NCBI GenBank assembly: GCA_013911625.1 | Contig: JACESW010000031.1 | Location: forward strand, 1 to 10,012 | Reading direction: 5' to 3' | Source of the DNA: Cryomorphaceae bacterium | Lineage (GTDB): Bacteria; Bacteroidota; Bacteroidia; Flavobacteriales; Schleiferiaceae | DNA: 10,012 nt | Shown here: in pieces, positions 1 to 7,382 of the stretch | Position numbering within the stretch: the first letter of the stretch is position 1 | Layout of the letters: every line of letters starts with the position of its first letter | Notes under the pieces: model-generated | What the model saw: only the letters and a program-made list of their open reading frames with translations | The model's database searches: none | Told to the model about the DNA's origin: nothing | Translations under genes and position numbers: made by a program

Positions 1-618
1 TTGCAATCCCTTTACCTCAATGGCGAAAGCGCGACCGAAATAAGAGAAGGCGTCGTGGGCCGTTACCATAGCTCTATTAGAATCGGGAACGTCCATAAGT
101 GCTGCGGCAAAGTCTGCATGTGCCCCGCGAAGTTCTTCGGCGTAGCGCTCTGTATTAGCAATAATTTCGTCGCTATGGTCCGGGTATTGAAGGGCCAGGA
201 ATCCGCCCAATCCCTCGACGCAGCGGGCCCAAAGGTTTAAATCAAACCAGATGTGCGGATCGTGCACGTTGGGGCCCACTTCAATCAGGTCATTTTGCCT
301 CAACGCACTGCTCATAGCATATACAGGTTTACTGCGGCCTACTTTTTCCAAGATATCTGTCATTTTTCCCTCCAAATGCAAACCGTTGTGAAGGACTATT
401 CTCGCGCTATTGAGCTTAGCCACATCGCTCTCCACAGGCTTGTAAGAATGCGGGTCAATATTGCTCTGCATAAGTGCAGTTACCGTTATTTCTTCAGGTA
501 AAATCTGACGTGCCGCATCGGCCATTACTGAAGTGGTGGCAAGAACCTGAACAGGAGCTTCCTGACGGCAAGAAGAAAGCACAGTGACTGCTAATAACAG
601 GGCAATTAATCTTTTCAT
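1..618 (-). CDS. Metal ABC transporter substrate-binding lipoprotein (TroA/ZnuA-like cluster A-I), C-terminus cut by the window edge
   Basis: The first 206 codons of a periplasmic binding protein that captures Mn2+ or Zn2+ and hands it to an ABC importer. The ATG at 618-616 opens a lipoprotein signal peptide with lipobox L-S-S-C (Cys17), so the protein should be membrane-anchored. Three of the four metal ligands of the family are visible: His57 in DPHSY, His122 in DPHIW, and His188 in AHDAF. The fourth, a C-terminal Asp, would lie beyond base 1. The His-rich loop of dedicated zinc proteins (ZnuA) is absent between ligands one and two. A His rather than Glu as third ligand resembles TroA/ZnuA more than PsaA/MntC, so the metal cannot be fixed from the sequence alone. 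The gene overlaps the upstream MntR-like regulator by ATGA (615-618), implying translational coupling and Mn-dependent control. ATPase and permease genes are expected further left, outside the window. Confidence 0.92.
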   Translation of the reverse strand, partial: MKRLIALLLAVTVLSSCRQEAPVQVLATTSVMADAARQILPEEITVTALMQSNIDPHSYKPVESDVAKLNSARIVLHNGLHLEGKMTDILEKVGRSKPVYAMSSALRQNDLIEVGPNVHDPHIWFDLNLWARCVEGLGGFLALQYPDHSDEIIANTERYAEELRGAHADFAAALMDVPDSNRAMVTAHDAFSYFGRAFAIEVKGLQ

Positions 619-1274
619 AAGGCGATCGCGTAAATATTAGAGGACATGCTGTGACTCAACCAAAACAGCGAATCGTCTGTAGCCTTAAGCTGGATGCTTG
701 AATCGAAATTTGAAATGGAAATCAAGGTAAATTCCTTACCTAAACTAATATTAAGCTGGTCAAGCTGATTGAAGAAATCGGTTCCAGCGTCTTCCACTCG
801 AACAATACGAAGTCGACTGCTTTCGGAAAACTGCTGAAGCGGCTTGCCCATCGTTGGGGGTATGGCGCCATCTGCCTGAGGTATCGGGTCGCCGTGTGGG
901 TCGTGAATAGGAGAGCCCAAATACGTAGCCAATTTTTCCACTAATTCCCGGCTTTGAATATGCTCTAACTGCTCCGCTAAAGGGTGCACTTCTTCCCAGC
1001 CAAAGCCCAATTTCTCGACCAAAAAGGTTTCCCACAAACGGTGCTTTCTCAAGATGTGCTTGGCCAGGGCCAGTCCATCCGAAGTAAGCTTTACGCCTTT
1101 GTACGGAATAACCTCCGCCAGACCCTTGGCAGCCAATCGCTTTACAGCCTGCGTGGCAGAGGGACCCTTTGCTCCAACGCGCTGCGCTAACGCGCCATTC
1201 GATACCGCTTCTCCGCCGCCTAAATGATACAAGGCTTTGATGTAATTTTCTTCGCTTTCTGAGTGAGTTTTCAC
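615..1274 (-). CDS. mntR: DtxR/MntR-family metal-dependent transcriptional regulator
   Basis: A 219-residue metal-sensing repressor. It has an N-terminal winged helix (about 5-70, with EENYIKALY at the start), a dimerisation and metal-binding domain (about 71-140, including the family-typical HDPHGDPIP at 124-132), and a C-terminal SH3/FeoA-like domain (about 150-219), the long DtxR/IdeR architecture. By alignment from memory, the metal residues are His78, Glu82, His97, Glu101, Glu104 and His105. Glu101 sits where DtxR has Cys102 and MntR has Glu99, which points to manganese rather than iron. Asn10 occupies the position of DtxR Met10 / MntR Asp8, which is unusual. Translation starts with GTG at 1274-1272; no in-frame ATG gives a better N-terminus. 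It is first in an operon with a metal-binding lipoprotein and is probably autoregulated through the palindrome at 1287-1304. Confidence 0.93.
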   Translation of the reverse strand: MKTHSESEENYIKALYHLGGGEAVSNGALAQRVGAKGPSATQAVKRLAAKGLAEVIPYKGVKLTSDGLALAKHILRKHRLWETFLVEKLGFGWEEVHPLAEQLEHIQSRELVEKLATYLGSPIHDPHGDPIPQADGAIPPTMGKPLQQFSESSRLRIVRVEDAGTDFFNQLDQLNISLGKEFTLISISNFDSSIQLKATDDSLFWLSHSMSSNIYAIAL

Positions 1275-1286
1275 TTTGGCTATAAA

Positions 1287-1304
1287 TAGTTTTAGGCAAA
1301 ACTA
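1287..1304. promoter_or_regulatory. 18-bp palindrome, candidate MntR operator
   Basis: TAGTTTT-AGGC-AAAACTA has perfect 7-bp arms around a 4-bp centre and lies between the divergent mntR and lpxH genes. It covers the -7 element and the expected start site of the mntR promoter. Its TTTTAGGC / GCCTAAAA core resembles MntR/DtxR-family operators that carry GCCTAA or TTAGGC cores. The match to that family is by resemblance only. It could also affect the divergent lpxH, whose start is about 70 bp away. Confidence 0.6.
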
Positions 1305-1327
1305 AACCTTTGTGTTCACATGCACAA
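1297..1327 (-). promoter_or_regulatory. Bacteroidota-type promoter of the mntR operon
   Basis: Read on the minus strand, TTG (1327-1325) is followed after exactly 20 nt by TAGTTTTG (1304-1297), a full match to the Bacteroidota -7 consensus TAnnTTTG. Spacing of 19-21 nt between the -33 and -7 elements is the known norm. Transcription would begin near 1290, giving a leader of about 15 nt before the GTG start. The -7 element lies inside the palindrome at 1287-1304, as expected for a repressed promoter. Confidence 0.65.
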
Positions 1328-1372
1328 CAAGCCATTAAGGATATCTTGAAAGAAGAATGTACCTTGCACTTT

Positions 1373-2146
1373 GTGAAGCAGAACACTTACTTTATTTCCG
1401 ATCTACACCTCGGTGCACCATCCCTCGAGCAAAGCCAGCAGCGCGAACGGAAAGTCGTAGATTTTTTAAAGTCTATTCAAGACGATTGTGCGACGCTTTA
1501 CATCGTTGGCGACCTCTTCGATTATTGGTTTGAGTACAAAAAAGTTGTTCCGCGCGGTCACACTCGCTTGCTAGGCACTCTGGCAACTATGGCCGACGCT
1601 GGCATGCAGCTTCATATTTTCACAGGCAACCACGACCTTTGGATGACCGATTACCTTGGACAAGAGTTGGGTGCCACGATCCATCACCAGCCCTTAAAGA
1701 TTCAATTAGGTACGGGCCAATTTTACATTGCACACGGCGACGGCCTTGGGCCCGGCGATCTGAAATACAAGATGATTAAACGCATCTTCACCAACCGGAT
1801 TTGTCAGTGGTTGTACCGACGACTCCATCCAAATTTCGGTGTGGGATTCGCTGCTAGGATGTCGCGCACCTCACGAAATTCTCAAAGTGACGACGATCAT
1901 GCCTTCCTAGGAGACAAAGAGCGCCAGCTCCAACACAGCCTATCAGTTCTTGAAAATGAAAACATCGACTTTTTCATCTACGGACACCGACACCACCTCA
2001 AAGATTTACCGCTCACTCACGAGCGAAAGGATGGCACTAAAATTGAAGCTAGATACGTTGTATTGGGCGATTGGATCACTTTAGATTCATTTGCTAAATG
2101 GGACGGAACCACCTTCACAACTTCAACCTACTCCCCTGAACAATGA
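1373..2146 (+). CDS. lpxH: UDP-2,3-diacylglucosamine diphosphatase (LpxH-like)
   Basis: Calcineurin-like metallophosphoesterase that hydrolyses UDP-2,3-diacylglucosamine to lipid X and UMP, a step of lipid A synthesis at the inner membrane face. Counting from GTG 1373 (257 residues), all metal-binding motifs are present: Asp10 and His12 in SDLHLG, Asp47 and Asp50 in GDLFDYW, Asn86 in GNHD, His121 in AHGDG, and His205 and His207 in GHRH. They align one-to-one with the E. coli LpxH ligands. The phrase GDLFDYWFEY is characteristic of Bacteroidota LpxH. The start is uncertain because no ATG lies before the first motif. GTG 1373 gives the usual short N-terminus; TTG 1364, preceded by AAAGAAGAA, is the main alternative, and an open frame extends back to TTG 1310. 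The gene overlaps the next by ATGA. Function is confident, start is not. Confidence 0.92.
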   Translation: MKQNTYFISDLHLGAPSLEQSQQRERKVVDFLKSIQDDCATLYIVGDLFDYWFEYKKVVPRGHTRLLGTLATMADAGMQLHIFTGNHDLWMTDYLGQELGATIHHQPLKIQLGTGQFYIAHGDGLGPGDLKYKMIKRIFTNRICQWLYRRLHPNFGVGFAARMSRTSRNSQSDDDHAFLGDKERQLQHSLSVLENENIDFFIYGHRHHLKDLPLTHERKDGTKIEARYVVLGDWITLDSFAKWDGTTFTTSTYSPEQ

Positions 2147-2634
2147 AAAAACTATTTCTTCTTGCAGCCCTCACGATAGGTTTGTCAGCGAGTGCTCAAG
2201 ACTACAAAGGACATTACGGCATCGGACTTGCAGTAGGCGAGCCAAGCGGTTTTAGCATCAAGAAATTCAACAATTCGAGCGAAGCTTTCCAATACACCGT
2301 TGGCTACAGCACCGGGCAAAACTCAGGCATCAACCTTGGCGTTGATTTTCTACTACACAACTACGACTACATCAGTGCAGAGCGCGGATCTATTCCATTG
2401 TATTACGGACTAGGCGTCCACGTAAAGAGCTACGAAAACGAGAACCAAATCTATGCACGCGCGCCACTCGGTATCGCCTATGAACTCCACGATTTACCGT
2501 TGGATATTTTCTTTGAATTCTCTCCAGGACTCGCTGTCGTTCCAACCCCAAGCTTGGTCATGAACTTCGGTATCGGTGGACGATTCTACTTTGATATTAA
2601 GCGCGCTGTGGAAAAGCTCGATGAAGCTATTTAA
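2143..2634 (+). CDS. Secreted small protein, probable outer-membrane beta-barrel, function unknown
   Basis: A 163-residue protein with a clean signal peptide (MKKLFLLAALTIGLSASAQ, cleavage after Ala18 or nearby). The mature part alternates short hydrophobic and polar stretches rich in Gly, Tyr and Phe, and ends in a strand-like segment with GIGGRFYFDI near the C-terminus, as expected for a small eight-strand barrel of the outer membrane. There are no catalytic motifs that I recognise. The ATG overlaps the lpxH stop codon (ATGA, 2143-2146), so the two are probably translated together, and the shared terminator at 2652-2683 closes the unit. Coupling with LpxH hints at an envelope role, but that is inference. 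The family is not one I can name with certainty. Confidence 0.85.
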   Translation: MKKLFLLAALTIGLSASAQDYKGHYGIGLAVGEPSGFSIKKFNNSSEAFQYTVGYSTGQNSGINLGVDFLLHNYDYISAERGSIPLYYGLGVHVKSYENENQIYARAPLGIAYELHDLPLDIFFEFSPGLAVVPTPSLVMNFGIGGRFYFDIKRAVEKLDEAI

Positions 2635-2651
2635 TCACAATACAACCAAAT

Positions 2652-2683
2652 AAAAAAGCCCGAGCTCACGCTCGGGCTTTTTT
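2652..2683. terminator. Bidirectional intrinsic terminator
   Basis: A-tract plus GCCCGAGC, loop TCAC, then GCTCGGGC plus T-tract: perfect 14-bp arms (2652-2665 and 2670-2683) with GC-rich core and six T/A on each side. It lies between the convergent barrel gene (ends 2634) and the superoxide dismutase gene (ends 2706), so it should stop transcription from both sides. Confidence 0.93.
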
Positions 2684-2705
2684 GATTTAAAATCGGCTTT
2701 GCGAA

Positions 2706-3308
2706 TTACTTCGCTGCAGCATATTTCTCAGCAACTGCATCCCAGTTCACAACATTCCAAAATGCTGCGATGTAGTCTGGACGACGGTTCTGGTAGTTCA
2801 AGTAGTACGCGTGCTCCCACACGTCCAAGCCCATGATTGGGTGACCGCCACAGCCTACGCCTGGCATCAACGTATTGTCCTGGTTTGCAGAAGAACAAAC
2901 TTCCAACTTACCGTCTTTAACACACAACCAAGCCCAACCTGATCCGAAACGAGTCGCAGCAGCAGCATTGAATTTTTCCTTCAAGCCGTCCAACGAGCCA
3001 AATGCTTCGTCAATAGCCGCTGCCAAATCGCCTGTTGGAGCGCCGCCGCCGTTTGGAGAAAGTACTTCCCAGAACAAGCAGTGGTTGTAGTAACCGCCGC
3101 CATTATTGCGGATAGCTGCATTGTCCGAATGATCTGCAAGCAACTCTTCGATAGACTTGCCTTCCATATCTGTTCCTTCAACAGCTGCGTTGAGCTTTGA
3201 AGTGTATCCCGCGTGGTGTTTCCCGTGGTGGATTTCCATGGTACGTGCATCAAAGTGCGGCTCTAGCGCATCGTGTGCGTACCCCAATTGTGGTAATTCA
3301 AATGCCAT
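2706..3308 (-). CDS. sodA: Superoxide dismutase, Fe/Mn family (manganese-type second shell)
   Basis: A 200-residue cytoplasmic enzyme that converts superoxide to oxygen and hydrogen peroxide. The four metal ligands are His27 (EIHHGKHH), His76 (YYNHCLFW), Asp162 and His166 (LDVWEHAYY). Second-shell residues are Gly72, four before His76, and Gln143 in SSANQD. A Gly/Gln pair at these places is the pattern of manganese enzymes, whereas iron enzymes carry the Gln on the first position; some Bacteroidota enzymes accept either metal. No signal peptide is present. The length and the start [10 protein letters not shown] are typical for Bacteroidota. It stands alone, divergent from the helicase-nuclease gene and convergent with the lpxH unit. 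A manganese-type regulator and a metal uptake protein lie about 2 kb away. Confidence 0.96.
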   Translation of the reverse strand: MAFELPQLGYAHDALEPHFDARTMEIHHGKHHAGYTSKLNAAVEGTDMEGKSIEELLADHSDNAAIRNNGGGYYNHCLFWEVLSPNGGGAPTGDLAAAIDEAFGSLDGLKEKFNAAAATRFGSGWAWLCVKDGKLEVCSSANQDNTLMPGVGCGGHPIMGLDVWEHAYYLNYQNRRPDYIAAFWNVVNWDAVAEKYAAAK

Positions 3309-3323
3309 AATGAGTAGGGTTTT

Positions 3324-3354
3324 TGTAGTTATTTACGGCTAAGTTAACGCAAAA
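3324..3354 (-). promoter_or_regulatory. Weak candidate promoter of the superoxide dismutase gene
   Basis: On the minus strand TTTTG (3354-3350) is followed after 18 nt by TAACTACA (3331-3324), which shares only TAnnT with the TAnnTTTG consensus. A start near 3317 would leave a very short leader. Nothing better is visible in the 94-bp divergent gap (3309-3402), and I could not pick a convincing promoter for the opposite gene either. Confidence 0.25.
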
Positions 3355-3402
3355 TCGGCCCATCTGTTTTAACTTACGATTATATCCGCATATCCAATTC
3401 CT

Positions 3403-6400
3403 ATGAGCTCCACTTCAAGCGCATCACCGCTTACTGCAAAAGCACCGTTTCTGGTGCTCGATGCGTCCGCAGGGTCGGGAAAAACATACAGCCTCGTTCA
3501 ACACATATTGATGAATGCGCTGCGCCCCGCAAACATGCCAGGGGCCTATCAAAAAATCCTTGCAATCACCTTCACCAACAATGCCGCGGATGAAATGAAG
3601 GCGCGATTATTAAAACAGCTTTTAGAATTTAGCAATGAGAAGTCGCCCGCCAAGAATGCGTTCTTTAAACCCATTTGGGAAGCGCTCGATTTATCGCCTG
3701 AAGAACTTCAAATTCGCGCGTCAGCGGGAGCTAAACACATGCTCCACAATTACTCTACGCTGCACGTAGGTACCATTGATCAGTTCACACACCGATTGGT
3801 TCGCACCTTTACACGAGACTTAGAACTAGACGACAATTTTGAGGTTCGGCTAGACCTCGATGCAATGATAACCGAAGCCCTCGACGCGCTCTACAGCTCC
3901 CTTGGAGAACAGCACGAACTTCGTGAAGCGCTTGTAGCTTTGGTTCGTGACAGGATGAATCGAGACAAGAACCACAATCCAGATTATGACCTTAAAAAGG
4001 AAGGGAAAAACAGTTTTAACGAAGATCATTGGCAGTACTTAGAAAAGCTTCCTGAGCCCAAACGCTTGATTGAAATTCAACGAGAATTGAATGCTAAAAT
4101 TTCAACCATTTGTGAAACCGGTCAAAACCTTTCAGATGAAGCACAAAAAATCCTCAAAGATGAGGGGATAGAGGAAACTTTAGTACATAAGAAAAATGTC
4201 AAGAGTCAAATTCTCACCAAATGGCGCAAGCTGCATCTACATCCATTAGATGCCGGAAAGAATGTTTGGAAGTCATATGTGAAAGGGGGAAACCATGCGT
4301 GGGATGAATTTCTAGCAAAGGCAAAACGATTTGAAGACGAAAACCAACACGCTCTCATTCTGCTCAAGGAAGCTACTTCTAAACTGCAAAACTTGGCAGC
4401 GACTAAAGCATTATTGGAAAAGTTTGAGGAATTGCAAAAAAGCCAAAACACCATGCCGCTCAGTGCCTTCAATAAGCTTATTGCCGAGGAGCTCGAAAAA
4501 GAACCCGCGGCCTTCATCTATGCCCGACTCGGTGAAAAATATTGGCACTTCTACATCGATGAATTTCAAGACACCTCAGTCGTGCAGTTTAACAACTTGC
4601 ACCCACTCATAGAGCATTCGTTGACCAAAGATGAACACAGCAACAGTGCCCTTATTGTCGGGGACGCCAAACAAAGCATTTACAGGTGGAGAGGAGGAAA
4701 GGCAGAGCAGTTCATGAAGTTGGTCGACAACGAGCACCTTATTAACCGTTTTGAAGGACATCCGGAAGGACACGAACTCTACGCTCGAGATACCCTGAGG
4801 CTCGAACGAAACTTCAGAACACATGGAGCCATTGTCAATTTCAACAATGCACTGTTTTCCTCACTCAATACAGATCTAGGGCTCGAGACACACAAAGAAG
4901 TGTATTCTAAAAAACGTGTCCATCAAACACCGAATAAAAACGAGGATCAGGGCGAAGTACGCGTTGACGTATTAGAGGCAGATAATGCAAACGAACTAAA
5001 AGAGATCGCTTGTGAAAAAACCGTTGAGCGCATAGAAGAACTCGCCAGTCGAGGTCACTCTTATTCGGACATTGCTATCCTCGTTCGAGGAAATGCTGAC
5101 GGTAAAAGAATCGCTAACTTTTTAACTCAAAAAGGATACCCTGTTCTTAGCGCGGATAGCCTTGTGTTGAGCAATGCGCATGAAGGACGACTTATTCATG
5201 CCGCTTCTAAGCTCTACCTCAACCAGCTGGATAAAGAAGCCCGATTTGCCTTGGCACACACCCTAGTTCGTCAAGGAAAAATTCCTGCCGATAAAGGCTT
5301 TGCATTTGAAAGAGCTGTTGTCGATAAAGGGGTTGGTGCACTCATTTCAGAATACCCTCTGGCGGCACAACTACTGGCGCCTGCAGAAAGTCTATTCGAT
5401 TTCGCTGTGAGAACATTTGATGTTTTTGGCTACCTCGATGGTGCCAATGCTATGGTGGATGCCTCTCTTGATCTCGTCTATGAATTCCAGAGCAGGGAGG
5501 GAACCTTTGCCACCCTGCCGGCATGGTGGGAAGAACAAGCAAAGAAAAAGAATGTAGAGGCGCCTGAAAGCACACCCTCTATAAAAGTGATGACTATTCA
5601 CAAGAGTAAAGGCCTGGAATTCGAGCATGTAATTGTTCCATTTGACATCAACTTTAAACCAGACAGCTCCGAACAATGGTTGGACTTCCCGCTTCATGAT
5701 GAGTTGGAAAAAATGCCCATTACATATAAAGACGATCACAAAGAACTCTTCGAAACGGAACAAATTCTGGAACTCGATACCAAAGACCGCTTTGACTGGA
5801 TCAACATGGTCTATGTAGCGCTTACACGTCCCGTTTCAGGATTACACTTATTGCTCAAAGGTGGTGAAAAACCGGGGCATTTAGCAAAGGCGGTACTCGA
5901 TCATTTGGCGCTGAGCTATGAAGCTCAATCGTGGAGTTGTGGTACCGTAGTAGCCCCTAGCACTAAGGAAGAGAGCATACCCGAAGCAATTGTGGCCGCA
6001 GCGCATACCACGATGAGCGCTCTCGAGGTTAAAATGGCATTGACCGCACCCGACAAATGGTATGAGGGGGGCGCTGATGCTCGGAAGTGGGGAACGGCCT
6101 TGCATAGACTTCTTCAATACCCAAAAGAGCTCCGTCAGCAAGGTCTTCAGCGGCTTTACAGAAGTGGAGAGTTTTCGAAACCCCTGCATGAAAGAGCGGC
6201 TTCAGCACTTGAACTAATGAACGCAAAGGAAGCGCTTCAAAGCCTAGAAAAAGAAGGAACTGTAGTTTACACCGAAAGAAGCATAATCAACGGTACCGAG
6301 ACCCTACGACCTGACTTGATCATCGAATCGGAACAAAAGTTGATGGTTATTGATTATAAAACAGGGACCCCTAAAGAAAAGGACGAGGCTCAGCTCAAAG

Positions 6401-6462
6401 AATACATTGACCTGCTCTCAGCAAATTTCTCAGATGTAAACGGGGAACTCCTTTATATTTAA
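3403..6462 (+). CDS. addA: AddA/RecB-type UvrD-family helicase with C-terminal PD-(D/E)XK nuclease
   Basis: A 1019-residue enzyme for end processing in recombinational repair of double-strand breaks. Superfamily 1A helicase motifs run in order: Walker A ASAGSGKT (21-28), Ia AITFTNNAADEM (54-65), II YIDEFQDT (384-391), III VGDAKQSIYRWRGG (419-432), IV LERNFR (467-472), V MTIHKSKGLEF (730-740), and VI MVYVALTRP (802-810). The C-terminus carries the RecB-type nuclease motifs: GTALHRLL (His901), RPDLI (Asp971) and VIDYKTG (Asp984, Lys986). So both motor and nuclease look active. Size and layout fit Bacteroidota AddA. An AddB partner is not in the window: the upstream neighbour is the divergent dismutase and the downstream one a heme lipoprotein. 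The start at ATG 3403 leaves 20 residues before Walker A, as usual. Only 25 bp separate it from the next gene, so read-through is possible. Confidence 0.9.
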   Translation: MSSTSSASPLTAKAPFLVLDASAGSGKTYSLVQHILMNALRPANMPGAYQKILAITFTNNAADEMKARLLKQLLEFSNEKSPAKNAFFKPIWEALDLSPEELQIRASAGAKHMLHNYSTLHVGTIDQFTHRLVRTFTRDLELDDNFEVRLDLDAMITEALDALYSSLGEQHELREALVALVRDRMNRDKNHNPDYDLKKEGKNSFNEDHWQYLEKLPEPKRLIEIQRELNAKISTICETGQNLSDEAQKILKDEGIEETLVHKKNVKSQILTKWRKLHLHPLDAGKNVWKSYVKGGNHAWDEFLAKAKRFEDENQHALILLKEATSKLQNLAATKALLEKFEELQKSQNTMPLSAFNKLIAEELEKEPAAFIYARLGEKYWHFYIDEFQDTSVVQFNNLHPLIEHSLTKDEHSNSALIVGDAKQSIYRWRGGKAEQFMKLVDNEHLINRFEGHPEGHELYARDTLRLERNFRTHGAIVNFNNALFSSLNTDLGLETHKEVYSKKRVHQTPNKNEDQGEVRVDVLEADNANELKEIACEKTVERIEELASRGHSYSDIAILVRGNADGKRIANFLTQKGYPVLSADSLVLSNAHEGRLIHAASKLYLNQLDKEARFALAHTLVRQGKIPADKGFAFERAVVDKGVGALISEYPLAAQLLAPAESLFDFAVRTFDVFGYLDGANAMVDASLDLVYEFQSREGTFATLPAWWEEQAKKKNVEAPESTPSIKVMTIHKSKGLEFEHVIVPFDINFKPDSSEQWLDFPLHDELEKMPITYKDDHKELFETEQILELDTKDRFDWINMVYVALTRPVSGLHLLLKGGEKPGHLAKAVLDHLALSYEAQSWSCGTVVAPSTKEESIPEAIVAAAHTTMSALEVKMALTAPDKWYEGGADARKWGTALHRLLQYPKELRQQGLQRLYRSGEFSKPLHERAASALELMNAKEALQSLEKEGTVVYTERSIINGTETLRPDLIIESEQKLMVIDYKTGTPKEKDEAQLKEYIDLLSANFSDVNGELLYI

Positions 6463-6487
6463 ATTGTTACGCTGAAAACTATTGCCC

Positions 6488-6874
6488 ATGCGCACTACTG
6501 TGCTTTTAAAATTATTGACCGCTTCGGGACTCATTTCACTCCTGCTATTGATACCGAGCTGTACGTCGGACAACATTGACGATAAATACGGTCCTGGTAG
6601 TGCTTGTGATACCGCGGCCGTGACCTTTAGCCAAGATATCAAGGCCATCATTGGACAGAACTGTGAAATGTGCCACAATGGAAACAGTGCAAGCGGCGGA
6701 CTTAATCTTGCGGGTCACGAAAACATCCAAAACTCGGCGCTCAGTGGAACGCTAATGGATCGTGTGGAGCGGCCAATGAGCGACCCTCTATCTATGCCTC
6801 CGGCAGGGCCTCTAAGCGATTGCGATCAGAAAAAACTCATGGCCTGGATCAACCAAGGCGCGCCAAATAATTAA
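6488..6874 (+). CDS. Monoheme c-type cytochrome lipoprotein
   Basis: A 128-residue exported heme protein. The signal peptide ends in I-P-S-C (Cys25), a plausible lipobox with an unusual Pro. One heme c site, CEMCH (59-63), is followed by MPPAG, where Met103 is the likely second iron ligand. Cys40 and Cys112 are two further cysteines that could pair in the periplasm. The end, LMAWINQGAPNN, is like that of many short Bacteroidota cytochromes. It should transfer electrons in the periplasm while anchored to a membrane; the partner is unknown. I chose ATG 6488 over the in-frame TTG 6482 because it starts the signal peptide directly. It begins 25 bp after the AddA-like gene and ends 4 bp before the YceI gene, so it heads a tight three-gene group. 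Confidence 0.88.
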   Translation: MRTTVLLKLLTASGLISLLLLIPSCTSDNIDDKYGPGSACDTAAVTFSQDIKAIIGQNCEMCHNGNSASGGLNLAGHENIQNSALSGTLMDRVERPMSDPLSMPPAGPLSDCDQKKLMAWINQGAPNN

Positions 6875-6878
6875 TAGT

Positions 6879-7382
6879 ATGAGAGCTCTCTTATCCTTCC
6901 TCGCCATTGTTTCTTGTCTTTCCCTAAGCGGGCAGCAGTATTTGACCAGGCAAGGTATATTGACCTTCGATGCCGGCTCTCCATTAGAAGATATTCGCGC
7001 AACAAGCAATAGTGCTACTGCTGTTTATGACGCGGCAGATGGAAAACTAGGTGTTCAAGTACTAATGACTTCATTCGAATTTAGAAGGGCTTTAATGCAA
7101 GAGCATTTCAACGAGAACTATGTCGAAAGCGAGGTATACCCAAAGGCGGTATTCAAAGGGGAATACAAGGACGGAAGAGCCATCGGCACATTAAATATTC
7201 ACGGGGTTTCTAAGGAAGTTGATGTGCCTGCCACGTTAATAAAAGACGGTGATACTGTTCGTCTTAATGCTTCGTTTGCAGTTACCATAGAGGACTTCGG
7301 GGTTACTATTCCAAGGGCTGTCGCGAACAAAATTGACCCACAAGCAAAAATCACTCTAGATTGCACAATGCAAGTACGATAA
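6879..7382 (+). CDS. Secreted YceI-family (lipocalin-like) protein
   Basis: A 167-residue protein with an N-terminal signal peptide (about 1-18, cleavage near LSG-QQ). The rest matches the YceI domain: the hallmark segment M-Q-E-H-F-N-E-N-Y (residues 74-82) with YPKAVFKGEY just after, then GTLNIHGVSKEVDVPATL and a closing strand near the C-terminus. YceI domains fold as an extended barrel; a structurally known member binds a polyprenyl (isoprenoid) molecule, so a role in binding or carrying a quinone-like or isoprenoid lipid in the periplasm is plausible but not shown here. It is 4 bp downstream of the heme lipoprotein, and its stop codon shares one base with the start of the following barrel gene (TAATG), so all three should be co-translated. 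Cys13 in I-V-S-C could also be read as a lipobox, but the position is early. Confidence 0.9.
   Translation: MRALLSFLAIVSCLSLSGQQYLTRQGILTFDAGSPLEDIRATSNSATAVYDAADGKLGVQVLMTSFEFRRALMQEHFNENYVESEVYPKAVFKGEYKDGRAIGTLNIHGVSKEVDVPATLIKDGDTVRLNASFAVTIEDFGVTIPRAVANKIDPQAKITLDCTMQVR

Noticed and set aside
1..501. Two open frames on the plus strand (1-240 and 253-501)
   Set aside because: They lie opposite the metal-binding lipoprotein, which has clear signal peptide and ligand motifs on the minus strand; the plus-strand products look like nothing known.
760..1386. A 208-residue minus-strand frame overlapping mntR
   Set aside because: It is a frame-shifted shadow of the MntR coding sequence, with many Arg/Ser/Cys and no recognisable domain, and it crosses the promoter region.
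7361..7381. Earlier TTG start for the DUF5777-like gene
   Set aside because: It would add seven residues ahead of a clean signal peptide and overlap the YceI gene more; the ATG in TAATG is the natural coupled start.
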